Shown here: one piece after another, positions 1 to 6,875 of the stretch
Layout of the letters: each line of letters begins with the position of its first letter
Position numbering within the stretch: position 1 is the stretch's first letter
Assembly: GCA_031256825.1 (NCBI GenBank)
Contig: JAIRPV010000021.1
Coordinates: 1-64,000, forward strand
DNA length: 64,000 bases
Reading direction: 5' to 3'
Source of the DNA: Oscillospiraceae bacterium
GTDB taxonomy: Bacteria; Bacillota; Clostridia; Oscillospirales; Acutalibacteraceae
Translations under genes and position numbers: made by a program
The notes under the pieces: model-generated
What the model saw: the letters and a program-made list of their open reading frames with translations, nothing else
The model's database searches: none
Told to the model about the DNA's origin: nothing

Positions 1-102
1 TTGCCGCCGTCCTGGAGCGCTTTACGCTAACCGTCCGTTCCTTGCCCCGCGATACCGTCAAAAGCATTGCCGGCCGCGATTGGATTTTGTCTATGGGTTA
101 AT
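1..102 (+). CDS. possible C-terminal end of a plus-strand gene (partial)
   Basis: From base 3 the third plus frame is open for 33 codons and ends at a TAA. The translation mixes charged and hydrophobic residues and finishes in DWILSMG, which looks like a real protein tail. The 5' part lies outside the window, so no family can be named. It converges on the phage-like minus-strand cluster and could be a host gene next to the element or another gene of it. An open stretch this short can occur by chance. Confidence 0.3.
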
Positions 103-130
103 TGCGGAATAGTATAAATCTCCTTTAAAA

Positions 131-550
131 TTAGTTTTTTGCAGCTTTGCGGACGGAAACGGTGGTCTTGTCAAAGACGTTGACCAGCCCGTCCAGCCAG
201 GTGGGAAGCGCATCGCCGTTCTCCTCAATCAGCCCCTTGACGGTGCTGGAGAGGGTGTTGGCGTTGACGGTTTCGGTGATGATGTCGCCCAGTCCGTTTT
301 CACGGAGCGCCACGAACAGGTCATCCTTCAGCCCCGCCGATGCCGACGCGCGGGTCTTGGTGGTCAGGCAGAACATCACGCCGGCGCGGGTGAAGTTTTG
401 CACCTCGTCCTCCGCCATCACCTCGGACAGCCGATAGTCGGTGTCGTCGATTTTGGCGTTGGTGTCTTTGAGCTGCGCCTCCAAATCTGCCTTGAGGTCT
501 CGCAGTGCTTTGAGTTCGTCTGCGAGTTCGAACATTTTCTCGTCATGCAT
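131..550 (-). CDS. phage-type coiled-coil protein, unknown function
   Basis: A 139-residue acidic protein. Residues about 5-45 are rich in Glu, Lys, Leu and Asp in heptad-like spacing and should form a helical coiled coil; the rest is mixed with a basic C-terminus. An AGGAAAGG motif lies upstream of the ATG, and the start overlaps the stop of the SNF2 helicase gene by 8 bases, so it is the last gene of that minus-strand operon. Size, position after a helicase and coiled-coil start resemble small replication-associated siphophage proteins such as the Gp157 type, but no diagnostic motif was found. The function is unknown. Confidence 0.6.
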   Translation of the reverse strand: MHDEKMFELADELKALRDLKADLEAQLKDTNAKIDDTDYRLSEVMAEDEVQNFTRAGVMFCLTTKTRASASAGLKDDLFVALRENGLGDIITETVNANTLSSTVKGLIEENGDALPTWLDGLVNVFDKTTVSVRKAAKN

Positions 551-1993
551 AGGGATTGATTCCTTTCCTGTAATCGTCGACCAGCGTTTTGGCGAGGTCG
601 GCCTTGTTTTGCAGGGCTTTCAGCACTTTTTCATCGACCGTGCCCTTGGCGGCGAGGTAAATGTAGGTGCAGTTTTCGCGCTGACCTACCCGGTGAATCC
701 GGGCTTTCGCCTGCTCGAAATTGCTCATGCTGTAGTCCAGCGAATAGAACACCAGCGTACTGGCGGCAGTGAGGGTAATACCCAGCCCGGCGGTTGCGAT
801 TTGTCCTACAAACACGGTGCAGTCGCTGTCTGTCTGGAAGCGGCGCACCTGCTCCTCGCGGTCTTTCACGCCGCCCATAATCAGCGAGTAGCCGATTTTG
901 TCCTTATCGAGCAGGGCGCAGATTGCCTTGATTTCAGCCACGAACCGGGCGATGATGACCAGCTTTTTGCCTTCCTGCTGGGCTTCCTCGATGATGTCGG
1001 CCACGGCGGCCAGCTTGGCGCGGCTGATGTTCTGGGGAGTGCCGCCTTCATCATCGCCGATGTAGCCGCCTGTAAGCTGGGAAAGCCGCAAAAGCCGTGT
1101 GAGAATGTTGGTGGCGCTGACTTCACGATCATTGCCTAACTCGGCGAAGCTGTCCTTGACCAAATCCTTGTAGATTTTCATTGCCTGCGGCTCAAACTCC
1201 ACGGTTCGGATTATGTCGGTGATAGCGGGAAGGTCGAGGCACTCGGCTTTGGTTGCTCGGAATGCAATTGAGTGCAATCGCCGTGTCAGTTCTGACTCCA
1301 TGGATTTCTTCAGCGCCGGCGTGTGATTGCCGTAGCCCACCATATCGAAGTAGCGGTTTCGGAAAGCGTAGAAGCTCTGTCCAAAGATACCGGGGTTGAG
1401 GAACTTGTACTGACTGAACACATCGATGGCTTTGTTGGTGATAACTGTGCCAGTGAGCAATAGCCGATACTGCGCTCGTGCGCCTAACCTGTGGAGTGCT
1501 TTGGAAGCCGAGATGTTGTGGGTCTTGATTTTGTGCCCTTCATCGCAGATGATGAGGTCGGGCTTCCACGCGGCGATCTCCTTCTCCAGCCGCCACGCCG
1601 ATTCGTAGTTGACCACGGCAACAGCCAATGGCGGTGGGCTGTCCCTGTCGCGGATTTTGTACCAGCCGAGTTCCTTCATCTGTTCCGCTTTTTTCGCGCC
1701 ACTTCCGTTCGGAACGGCGAGGGTGTAATCGAAATCGGCGAACTTGGCGAACTCTTCATCCCACACGCCGACGATGGAAAGCGCGCGACCACGAGGATGC
1801 AGTTGATTCTTCCTTCGAGGTATAGCCGCCCGGCGAGGCCTATGGCGGTGATCGTTTTCCCTGTTCCCATCTGCATCAAGAGCGAATATCCCCGGCTTTT
1901 TTCTGTGCGAAAGGTATCCAATGCCTTGGTATAGGCTTCCTGCTGGTGGGCGAAGGGCTGGGCGCGGATGGGCATCAGATTGTTTTTATCCAC
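543..1993 (-). pseudogene. phage SNF2/DEAD-like helicase, broken by a one-base frameshift
   Basis: The product should be a DNA-dependent ATPase of the SNF2/superfamily 2 class, common in phage and integrative-element replication modules. The first part, from a GTG start, carries Walker A (MGTGKT). The second part has the Walker B motif DEGH, LLLTGT, and a helicase C domain ending with the motif VI sequence IHRVGQ. The frames are joined near 1781-1786: reading gcgcg as gcgccg restores a continuous product through VVAPLSIVGVWDEE. So one base is missing, either by real decay or a sequencing error in a CG run. The GTG start overlaps the end of the upstream small gene. About 482 residues when repaired. 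Confidence 0.85.
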
Positions 1994-2180
1994 TGTCGTC
2001 CGCCTCCTCCGTGATGGACAGCGTTTTCACGCTGTCGCCCGGCACGAGAATAGTGACCGTCAGCCGCTTGCCAAGAAGCCAGCGCAGTACCCGTTCCCGC
2101 ACCTGGCGCTTTTGGCAGCGGACGATGCCGCCGTCCGGGGGCGCGTTCTTTCCGATGCCGATTTTGAGTGTGTGGTGCAT
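1986..2180 (-). CDS. small phage-associated protein upstream of the helicase
   Basis: A 64-residue basic protein beginning MHHTLKIGIGK. A GGGAG ribosome site precedes the ATG, and the stop overlaps the GTG start of the SNF2 gene by 8 bases, which suggests translational coupling. Small proteins in this position occur in related Clostridia phages, but no function is established. It has no Cys cluster or recognisable DNA-binding motif. An alternative frame over the same bases gives a Gly/Arg-rich product without a good ribosome site and was not chosen. Confidence 0.6.
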   Translation of the reverse strand: MHHTLKIGIGKNAPPDGGIVRCQKRQVRERVLRWLLGKRLTVTILVPGDSVKTLSITEEADDSG

Positions 2181-2255
2181 ATCGCATCTCCCTTTCCGAG
2201 ACCGTGTTTTTTGGAAGGTCTCACTGTATAGCCACGGGGAGCAGGGTTTTACACC

Positions 2256-2642
2256 CTACGGCTGAAAAATCTTTTGAAGTTTTTTCTTTGCGGCTTTTAT
2301 GTGCCTGTCCACGCCCTGCTGCGCAATGCCCAACTGGTCGGCGACTTCCTGCTGCGTTCTGCCGTTCAAACAGACTTCAACAAAACATATCCGCTGCAAA
2401 TCGGTGAGAGCGGCCGAGGCTTGCTCCCACTGGACAGCGGATTCTGATTCTTCTATTGAATTGTGTTTTTCGCCAAACCACTCGCCCTCATATTCACAAC
2501 TTTCAAGCGAAATAGGATAACGGCGGCTGTGCTTTCGGTCGGAGTTGAACTCCTCCCGATCCATAGCGATAAGCAGATCGTGAAACTGCTCGTCCACCTC
2601 GATTTCGGTCTTGCCTGTGGCATTTTGGTAGATGTACTTCAT
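2256..2642 (-). CDS. sigma-70 region 4-like phage/ICE regulator
   Basis: A 128-residue protein with a C-terminal helix-turn-helix of sigma-70 region 4 type at about residues 78-122, containing TQQEVADQLGIAQQGVDRHI. The N-terminal half is acidic and has no region 2, so it is not a full sigma factor. Such short proteins regulate late or transfer genes in phages and integrative elements of Firmicutes. A clear AAGGAG lies 7 bases before the ATG. It is transcribed towards the helicase operon and is its likely local regulator. The start is supported by the ribosome site; the exact role is inferred from the family. Confidence 0.75.
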   Translation of the reverse strand: MKYIYQNATGKTEIEVDEQFHDLLIAMDREEFNSDRKHSRRYPISLESCEYEGEWFGEKHNSIEESESAVQWEQASAALTDLQRICFVEVCLNGRTQQEVADQLGIAQQGVDRHIKAAKKKLQKIFQP

Positions 2643-2928
2643 TTGCGTTGCTCCTTATTGGATAAAAAATAAGGACAGCCGAGGAACGCTTACTTGCGTT
2701 CACCCGGCCGTCCTGCGGCTCCCGTGGGGCTTGTCTGCTATTTAGTTGTGGGCGGGTGGGTTTTGCCTGGGATTTTGGCTTGCAGTCGATGACCTCGAAG
2801 CTGCCGTCATCCCGTAATTGTGCGAACCATATGTCTTTGCCGTGAGGGAGGGAGATGACTTTTTCCTCCGAGTTCCATTGGAAGAGTTGACTTCCAAATC
2901 CGTCCGTCGCCTTGACTGCTTGTACCAT
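2503..2928 (-). CDS. small phage protein with a read-through tail overlapping the sigma-like gene
   Basis: The ATG has a near-perfect AGGAGGT site 8 bases upstream, so the start is strong. The first 70 or so residues (MVQAVKATDGFGSQ to about QDGRVNAS) have the composition of a real soluble protein. The last 65 residues run in another frame over the start of the sigma-like gene and look like out-of-frame translation of it, so the tail may be non-native after loss of an earlier stop. The overlap is about 140 bases. The function is unknown. Confidence 0.5.
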   Translation of the reverse strand: MVQAVKATDGFGSQLFQWNSEEKVISLPHGKDIWFAQLRDDGSFEVIDCKPKSQAKPTRPQLNSRQAPREPQDGRVNASKRSSAVLIFYPIRSNANEVHLPKCHRQDRNRGGRAVSRSAYRYGSGGVQLRPKAQPPLSYFA

Positions 2929-3038
2929 TTCGAGTACCTCCTGTGTGTTATTGAATATGTAAATTGGTCTTGATGATTAAGGGCGGCAAATCGGATGAAC
3001 CAGACGATTTCCAATTCATCCGACCGCCGTTTCGGGCT

Positions 3039-3185
3039 TTACTTACCCTTGGGCTTTGGTCTGGTCTGAGAGAGAGCAGACCCGGCTACCGACTTGGTTG
3101 CGGAACTTGCCCGGCCGCTTTTTAGCAGTCCCGAAGCCTTGCTTGCAACCCTTCTCGACGTCTGCCGAGTGTTGGTCTTTGCCAT
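3039..3185 (-). CDS. 48-residue Ser/Lys/Arg-rich small protein of the element
   Basis: A short gene preceded by a perfect AAGGAGGTG site 8 bases from the ATG. The 48 residues begin MAKTNTRQTSRRVASKA, are rich in Ser, Ala, Lys and Arg, end in KPKGK, and contain no acidic residue. Short basic proteins of this type are recurrent in mobile elements of Clostridia; binding to nucleic acid is a guess from charge only. It is the first gene of the minus-strand cluster and is divergent from the NBR1-like gene. Confidence 0.65.
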   Translation of the reverse strand: MAKTNTRQTSRRVASKASGLLKSGRASSATKSVAGSALSQTRPKPKGK

Positions 3186-3265
3186 ACGAATCACCTCCTT
3201 GGCGTTTTATGCCGGACGTTCAAAGTGGCTTTTTGTGTCACAAGGAACTTTTTCGTAATTCTTTA

Positions 3266-3294
3266 TTGCAATTTACCTCGACATGTGGTATAAT
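3266..3294 (+). promoter_or_regulatory. sigma-A type promoter for the NBR1-like gene
   Basis: TTGCAA at 3266-3271 and TATAAT at 3289-3294 with a 17-base spacer. It leaves a leader of about 150 bases before the ATG at 3451, in which I see no convincing small gene. Confidence 0.7.
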
Positions 3295-3450
3295 AATAGA
3301 GGCGATTTTGCCGAACCGTGACCGAGGAGACCACTTCCGCTGTCCATATACAATTTTATTGATTTCCAACCTGGAAGGATAAGGACGGCGGTAGGACTTA
3401 TAGCACTATGGCAGCACTTTTTGTCACAAAGCCGAAAGGAGGGGCATATA

Positions 3451-4316
3451 ATGAAGTTTTCGGATTTTTCAAAGACGGTTTTTTCTGAATTTTCCACCCC
3501 CTCCAATCAAGGCTGGTTCATCGGCGAGTTGTTCCATGCAGCAGGCAACACCACCTCGTTTGCAGAACATCCCGGTTACGGTTTAGATGGCTACCATGTA
3601 AAGGTCTTTAATGGTTCAAAGCCGATAAACAAGAAAATGAAGTCAAATTTTCCTCGACCAATTGACAGAGACAATCTGACGGCTTATTTTCTAAAGCGAA
3701 TAGGCGATGAGGCTCTGCCGAGGTTGATGAGCGGGTTTGGAATAAATACCGATGCAGAACAAAACAAGGATTTATTCTCAGCGGCGCTATCCACGCAATT
3801 TGAACGCTTTATTACCGAGCTTTCCGATGATGTAGAGGATGTCGTTGCCAAAACCTACCTCGGCCTTTTAAGCGGCACTGCCTACGACATTGCCCTGCCC
3901 CTCTCTACCCCGGCGATGACTACGCCCTTGCGGGCGACAACCCGGCGATATGCCCGACCGTTAGCTCGTATGAAGAATTCACCCAGATCTGGACAGTCAC
4001 GAACAACGGCACAGTAACTTGGAACGACCGCTACATCGAACTCGCAAATCAGAAAGACATCGCGCCAACTACTTTTACCCCGAAAATAGAAGTGCCTACA
4101 ACAAAACCTGGCGAAACCCCCGCTTTGACAGTACGATTCGATGCTCGTGGACAAGACGGGACCTATGAGGCGATTTGGCAAATGAAAGACCACGAGGGAA
4201 GATTGTGCTTCCCAAACAAAGATGGGCTGAAAATGCTCATTACTGTTTCATTCAAATTGTATCTTGAACGCAGAAAAGCCGCCGATGAAGCGGCGGCTCA
4301 TAAAATGGAGGGTTGA
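3451..4316 (+). pseudogene. NBR1-like Ig-domain protein, frameshifted
   Basis: The start ATG follows an AAAGGAGGGG site. The N-terminal part (about 150 residues) is a soluble alpha-rich domain I do not recognise. After a frame change at 3901-3906 (CTCTCT where CTCT would keep the frame, so two extra bases) the product continues through YPGDDYALAGDNP into a segment reading FTQIWTVTNNGTVTW, the hallmark of the NBR1-type Ig-like domain (W, xNxGxxxW), and ends near AAAHKMEG. With the frame repaired the product is about 288 residues. Bacterial proteins with this domain are known but poorly characterised. Both this and the helicase are frameshifted, consistent with decay. Confidence 0.65.
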
Positions 4317-4404
4317 TGCATGGGCAAGTTCGCGCCTCCGGTGCTTGTTTTTGTTTGGCAAACGGCAAGGCGCAAAAAAATCTTTAAAAAACAGAATTTA
4401 GGGC

Positions 4405-4433
4405 TTGATTTTTGAAACTGTGCGTGATATAAT
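4405..4433 (+). promoter_or_regulatory. promoter of the rpsB-tsf operon
   Basis: TTGATT at 4405-4410, 17-base spacer, TATAAT at 4428-4433. Transcription should begin near 4440, leaving a leader of about 95 bases before rpsB. Confidence 0.8.
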
Positions 4434-4453
4434 ATAATGCAAACCATTTCACA

Positions 4454-4507
4454 CGCGCGGCAGCCTTGGGTTGCGCCGGAATTCCGGCGGAAAAACTGCG
4501 CCGCGCG
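4454..4507 (+). promoter_or_regulatory. structured rpsB leader, candidate S2-responsive element
   Basis: Two nested helices can form just before the ribosome site: an outer stem pairing CGCGCGGCAG (4454-4463) with CTGCGCCGCGCG (4496-4507) with a two-base bulge, and an inner perfect 16-base palindrome CGCCGGAATTCCGGCG (4474-4489). Autogenous S2 control through rpsB leaders is known in several bacterial groups; that this one acts so is inferred only from location and folding. Confidence 0.5.
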
Positions 4508-4534
4508 GAGGAAAAAACCGAAGGAGGATTATCT

Positions 4535-5263
4535 ATGGCAGTCGTATCCATGAAGCAATTGCTCGAAGCCGGCGTCCACTTTGGGCACCAGACCCGGCGC
4601 TGGAACCCCAAAATGGCGCCCTACATCTTCACCGAGCGCAACGGAATCTACATCATAGACTTGCAGAAAACCGTGCGCAAGCTGGAAGAGGCCTATCTGT
4701 ATGTCCGCTCCGTTGCCGAAACGGGCGGCACGGTGCTGTTTGTCGGCACAAAAAAGCAGGCGCAGGACAGCATCCGCGAAGAGGCCGCTCGCTGCGGCAT
4801 GCCCTTCGTCAACGCGCGCTGGCTGGGCGGCATGCTCACCAACTTCAACACCATCCAAAAGCGCATCAAGCGCTTGGCGCAGCTGAAGGCCATGGAAGAA
4901 GACGGCACCTTTGAAATGCTGCCAAAAAAAGAAGTGATCAAACTGCGGCTGCAAATTGAGAAGCTCGAAAAATTCCTGGGCGGTATCACAGAGATGAAAA
5001 GGCCCCCTGCGGCCATGTTCATCGTTGACCCGCGCAAAGAGCGCATCGCCGTGGCCGAAGCGCAAAAGCTCCACATCCCCATCATCGCGATTGTGGACAC
5101 CAACTGCGATCCGGATGAAATCGACTATGTGATCCCTGGCAACGACGACGCGATCCGCGCCGTGCGCCTGATCAGTTCCGTTGTGGCCGACGCCGTGCTC
5201 GAAGCCCGCCAGGGCGAAGACGCCGTTGTTGAACTGCCGACGGGCGAAGCGGTGATTGCATAA
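4535..5263 (+). CDS. rpsB: 30S ribosomal protein S2
   Basis: S2 of 242 residues, a normal length. It begins [20 protein letters not shown] and has the conserved region [10 protein letters not shown], the segment WLGGMLTNF and the [14 protein letters not shown] block. S2 joins late in 30S assembly on the platform side and is needed for S1 binding. The start at 4535 is fixed by AAGGAGG 7 bases upstream; the longer frame from 4466 lacks a ribosome site. It is followed by tsf after 40 bases, the usual rpsB-tsf pair, both served by the promoter at 4405-4433. Confidence 0.98.
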   Translation: MAVVSMKQLLEAGVHFGHQTRRWNPKMAPYIFTERNGIYIIDLQKTVRKLEEAYLYVRSVAETGGTVLFVGTKKQAQDSIREEAARCGMPFVNARWLGGMLTNFNTIQKRIKRLAQLKAMEEDGTFEMLPKKEVIKLRLQIEKLEKFLGGITEMKRPPAAMFIVDPRKERIAVAEAQKLHIPIIAIVDTNCDPDEIDYVIPGNDDAIRAVRLISSVVADAVLEARQGEDAVVELPTGEAVIA

Positions 5264-5303
5264 CAATCCTCTGAAACAATGAACGAAAGGCTGGTAATAA
5301 AAT

Positions 5304-6248
5304 ATGGCGTTTACCGCAAGCGACGTCAAGGCCCTGCGCGAAAGAACCGGCGTGGGCATGATGGATTGTAAGAAGGCCCTGACAGAGGCCGAAGGCGACT
5401 TTGAGCGCGCAATTGATATCCTGCGCGAGCGCGGGCTGGCTGCGGCCACAAAAAAGGCCGGGCGCATCACCGCCGAAGGCGTGGTGCTGGCGTATCAGGA
5501 AGGCGACGTTTCGGTGCTGGTGGAAGTCAACAGCGAAACCGATTTTGTGGGCAAAAATGAAGATTTCCGCGCGTTTGTGCTGGATGTGGCAAAGACCGTT
5601 GCAACCGAAAACCCTGCGGATGTGGACGCGCTGCTGCAACTCAGGCCGGAGGGCAATGCCCGCACCATCGAAGAGCTGCGGCAAGAAAAAGTGCTCAGCA
5701 TAGGCGAAAATATCAGCGTGCGGCGCTTTGCGCGCGTGGCGGGCAACCCGGCTGTGTGCAGCTATATCCACGGCGGCGGGGCGATTGGCGTGTTGGCCGA
5801 GTTCAGCGCAAGCGAAGCGGCCGCCCAAACCGAAGCCTTCCAGACCATGGGCAAATATGTGGCCATGCAGATTGCCTCGATGCGCCCGCAGTACTTGAGC
5901 GAAAAAGCCGTTCCGGCGGAGGTTTCGGAGCACGAAGCTGCCATTGTGCGCGCGCAGATGGCCGAAGACCCCAAAATGCAGGGCAAGCCCGAAAAAGTGA
6001 TCGAGGGCATTATGCAGGGCAAGCTCAAGAAGATCTACAGTGAAATTTGTTTGCTGGAGCAGGATTTCGTCTTCTTGGATGATGTGAAGCAGACCGTTGG
6101 GCAATACATCGCCGCAACCGCCAAAGCGTTGGGCGAAGAGATTGCCTGCACCGGCTATGTGCTCTTTGTCAAAGGCGAAAACATTCAAAAGCGCGAAGAC
6201 GATTTTGCCGCCGAGGTAGCCAAGCTGGGCGGCAGCAACCAGGATTAA
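5304..6248 (+). CDS. tsf: translation elongation factor Ts
   Basis: EF-Ts of 314 residues, the nucleotide exchange factor that recycles EF-Tu-GDP. The N-terminal UBA-like domain contains LRERTGVGMMDCKKAL, and the EF-Tu-contacting TDFV motif lies at residues 79-82. Length and architecture are complete: two core subdomains and the C-terminal module. The ribosome site (GAAAGG) is weaker than that of rpsB, and the gene is probably co-transcribed with it and with rpmE 17 bases further on. Confidence 0.98.
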   Translation: MAFTASDVKALRERTGVGMMDCKKALTEAEGDFERAIDILRERGLAAATKKAGRITAEGVVLAYQEGDVSVLVEVNSETDFVGKNEDFRAFVLDVAKTVATENPADVDALLQLRPEGNARTIEELRQEKVLSIGENISVRRFARVAGNPAVCSYIHGGGAIGVLAEFSASEAAAQTEAFQTMGKYVAMQIASMRPQYLSEKAVPAEVSEHEAAIVRAQMAEDPKMQGKPEKVIEGIMQGKLKKIYSEICLLEQDFVFLDDVKQTVGQYIAATAKALGEEIACTGYVLFVKGENIQKREDDFAAEVAKLGGSNQD

Positions 6249-6265
6249 GGAGGTAAGAGGCTCTT

Positions 6266-6475
6266 ATGAAGGAAAAAATTCATCCCAAGTATGACGTTGC
6301 CACGGTGCACTGCGCCTGCGGCGAAACATTCCAGACGCGCTCCACCCGGCAGAACCTGCGGGTAGATATTTGCAGCAAGTGCCATCCGTTTTATACGGGA
6401 AAGCGCCAGATGGTCGATACCGGCGGCCGCGTGGATCGGTTCAACCGCCGTTTTCAGCGCAGCGCGCAGAAATAA
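6266..6475 (+). CDS. rpmE: 50S ribosomal protein L31, zinc-binding type
   Basis: L31 of 69 residues with all four zinc-ribbon cysteines (Cys16, Cys18, Cys36, Cys39), so this is the zinc-containing form and not the zinc-free paralogue. It starts [19 protein letters not shown], close to the family consensus. An AAGGAGG site precedes the ATG. rpmE follows tsf here, where pyrH and frr are commonly found in Firmicutes, so the gene order is locally rearranged. Confidence 0.97.
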   Translation: MKEKIHPKYDVATVHCACGETFQTRSTRQNLRVDICSKCHPFYTGKRQMVDTGGRVDRFNRRFQRSAQK

Positions 6476-6481
6476 CACAAC

Positions 6482-6562
6482 AGGCCGTTTGCTTGCGCAG
6501 GCGGCCTCTTCGGGGGATCCCAAAACAACGAAGCCGCCCACGGCGGTGGATGACTGTTTTTT
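6482..6562 (+). terminator. likely termination region after rpmE
   Basis: A first hairpin pairs AGGCCG (6482-6487) with CGGCCT (6502-6507). A second pairs GCCGCC (6533-6538) with GGCGGT (6542-6547) and is followed a few bases later by a run of six T. The second is the better intrinsic terminator candidate. Confidence 0.5.
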
Positions 6563-6665
6563 CGCTTTTTCGCGCTGTTGTTGTAAATTGATTTCAGCGG
6601 GCGAAACGGGAATTTGTGAAGAAACCGTAAATATTTTGGAATCCGCCTAAAAAAGACAGAAAAAA

Positions 6666-6698
6666 CCCCTTGACAAAAGCCTCGTCAAGGGGTACAAT
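6666..6698 (+). promoter_or_regulatory. rpoB promoter overlapped by a perfect 9-base inverted repeat
   Basis: TTGACA (6670-6675), 17-base spacer, TACAAT (6693-6698). CCCCTTGAC (6666-6674) and GTCAAGGGG (6684-6692) form a perfect inverted repeat with a 9-base centre that covers the -35 box and ends exactly at the -10 box. This geometry suits an operator, though no regulator is identified. Confidence 0.8.
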
Positions 6699-6875
6699 TA
6701 ACTAATCGTGTTTTTTATAATGGCGTGGCATGCCCGGGCAACGCGGGCGGGCTTATCTCTCTGCCACTATAGTAACATAAGTTGCGGAAAAAAGCAAGTA
6801 AAATTTTTAGTTTTTTCATTTTGCTTTATCGAACTAAAATAGCGCGGCGCGCTTTTAAGAGGAGGATTTAAGCCC

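Larger units (their letters stand above)
6476..6875 (+). other. 400-base rpmE-rpoB intergenic region
   Basis: The region contains no gene that I can support. It holds two possible termination hairpins near its start, the rpoB promoter with an embedded inverted repeat (6666-6698), and a structured rpoB leader. In the leader GTGGCA (6725-6730) can pair with TGCCAC (6762-6767) around a GC-rich inner stem, followed by an A/T-rich stretch up to the AGGAGG ribosome site. The rplJ-rplL genes that often precede rpoB are absent. Confidence 0.7.

Noticed and set aside
3409-3486. Short ORF starting MAALFVTKPKGG before the NBR1-like gene
   Set aside because: It overlaps the real start out of frame and its ribosome site is poor; probably chance.
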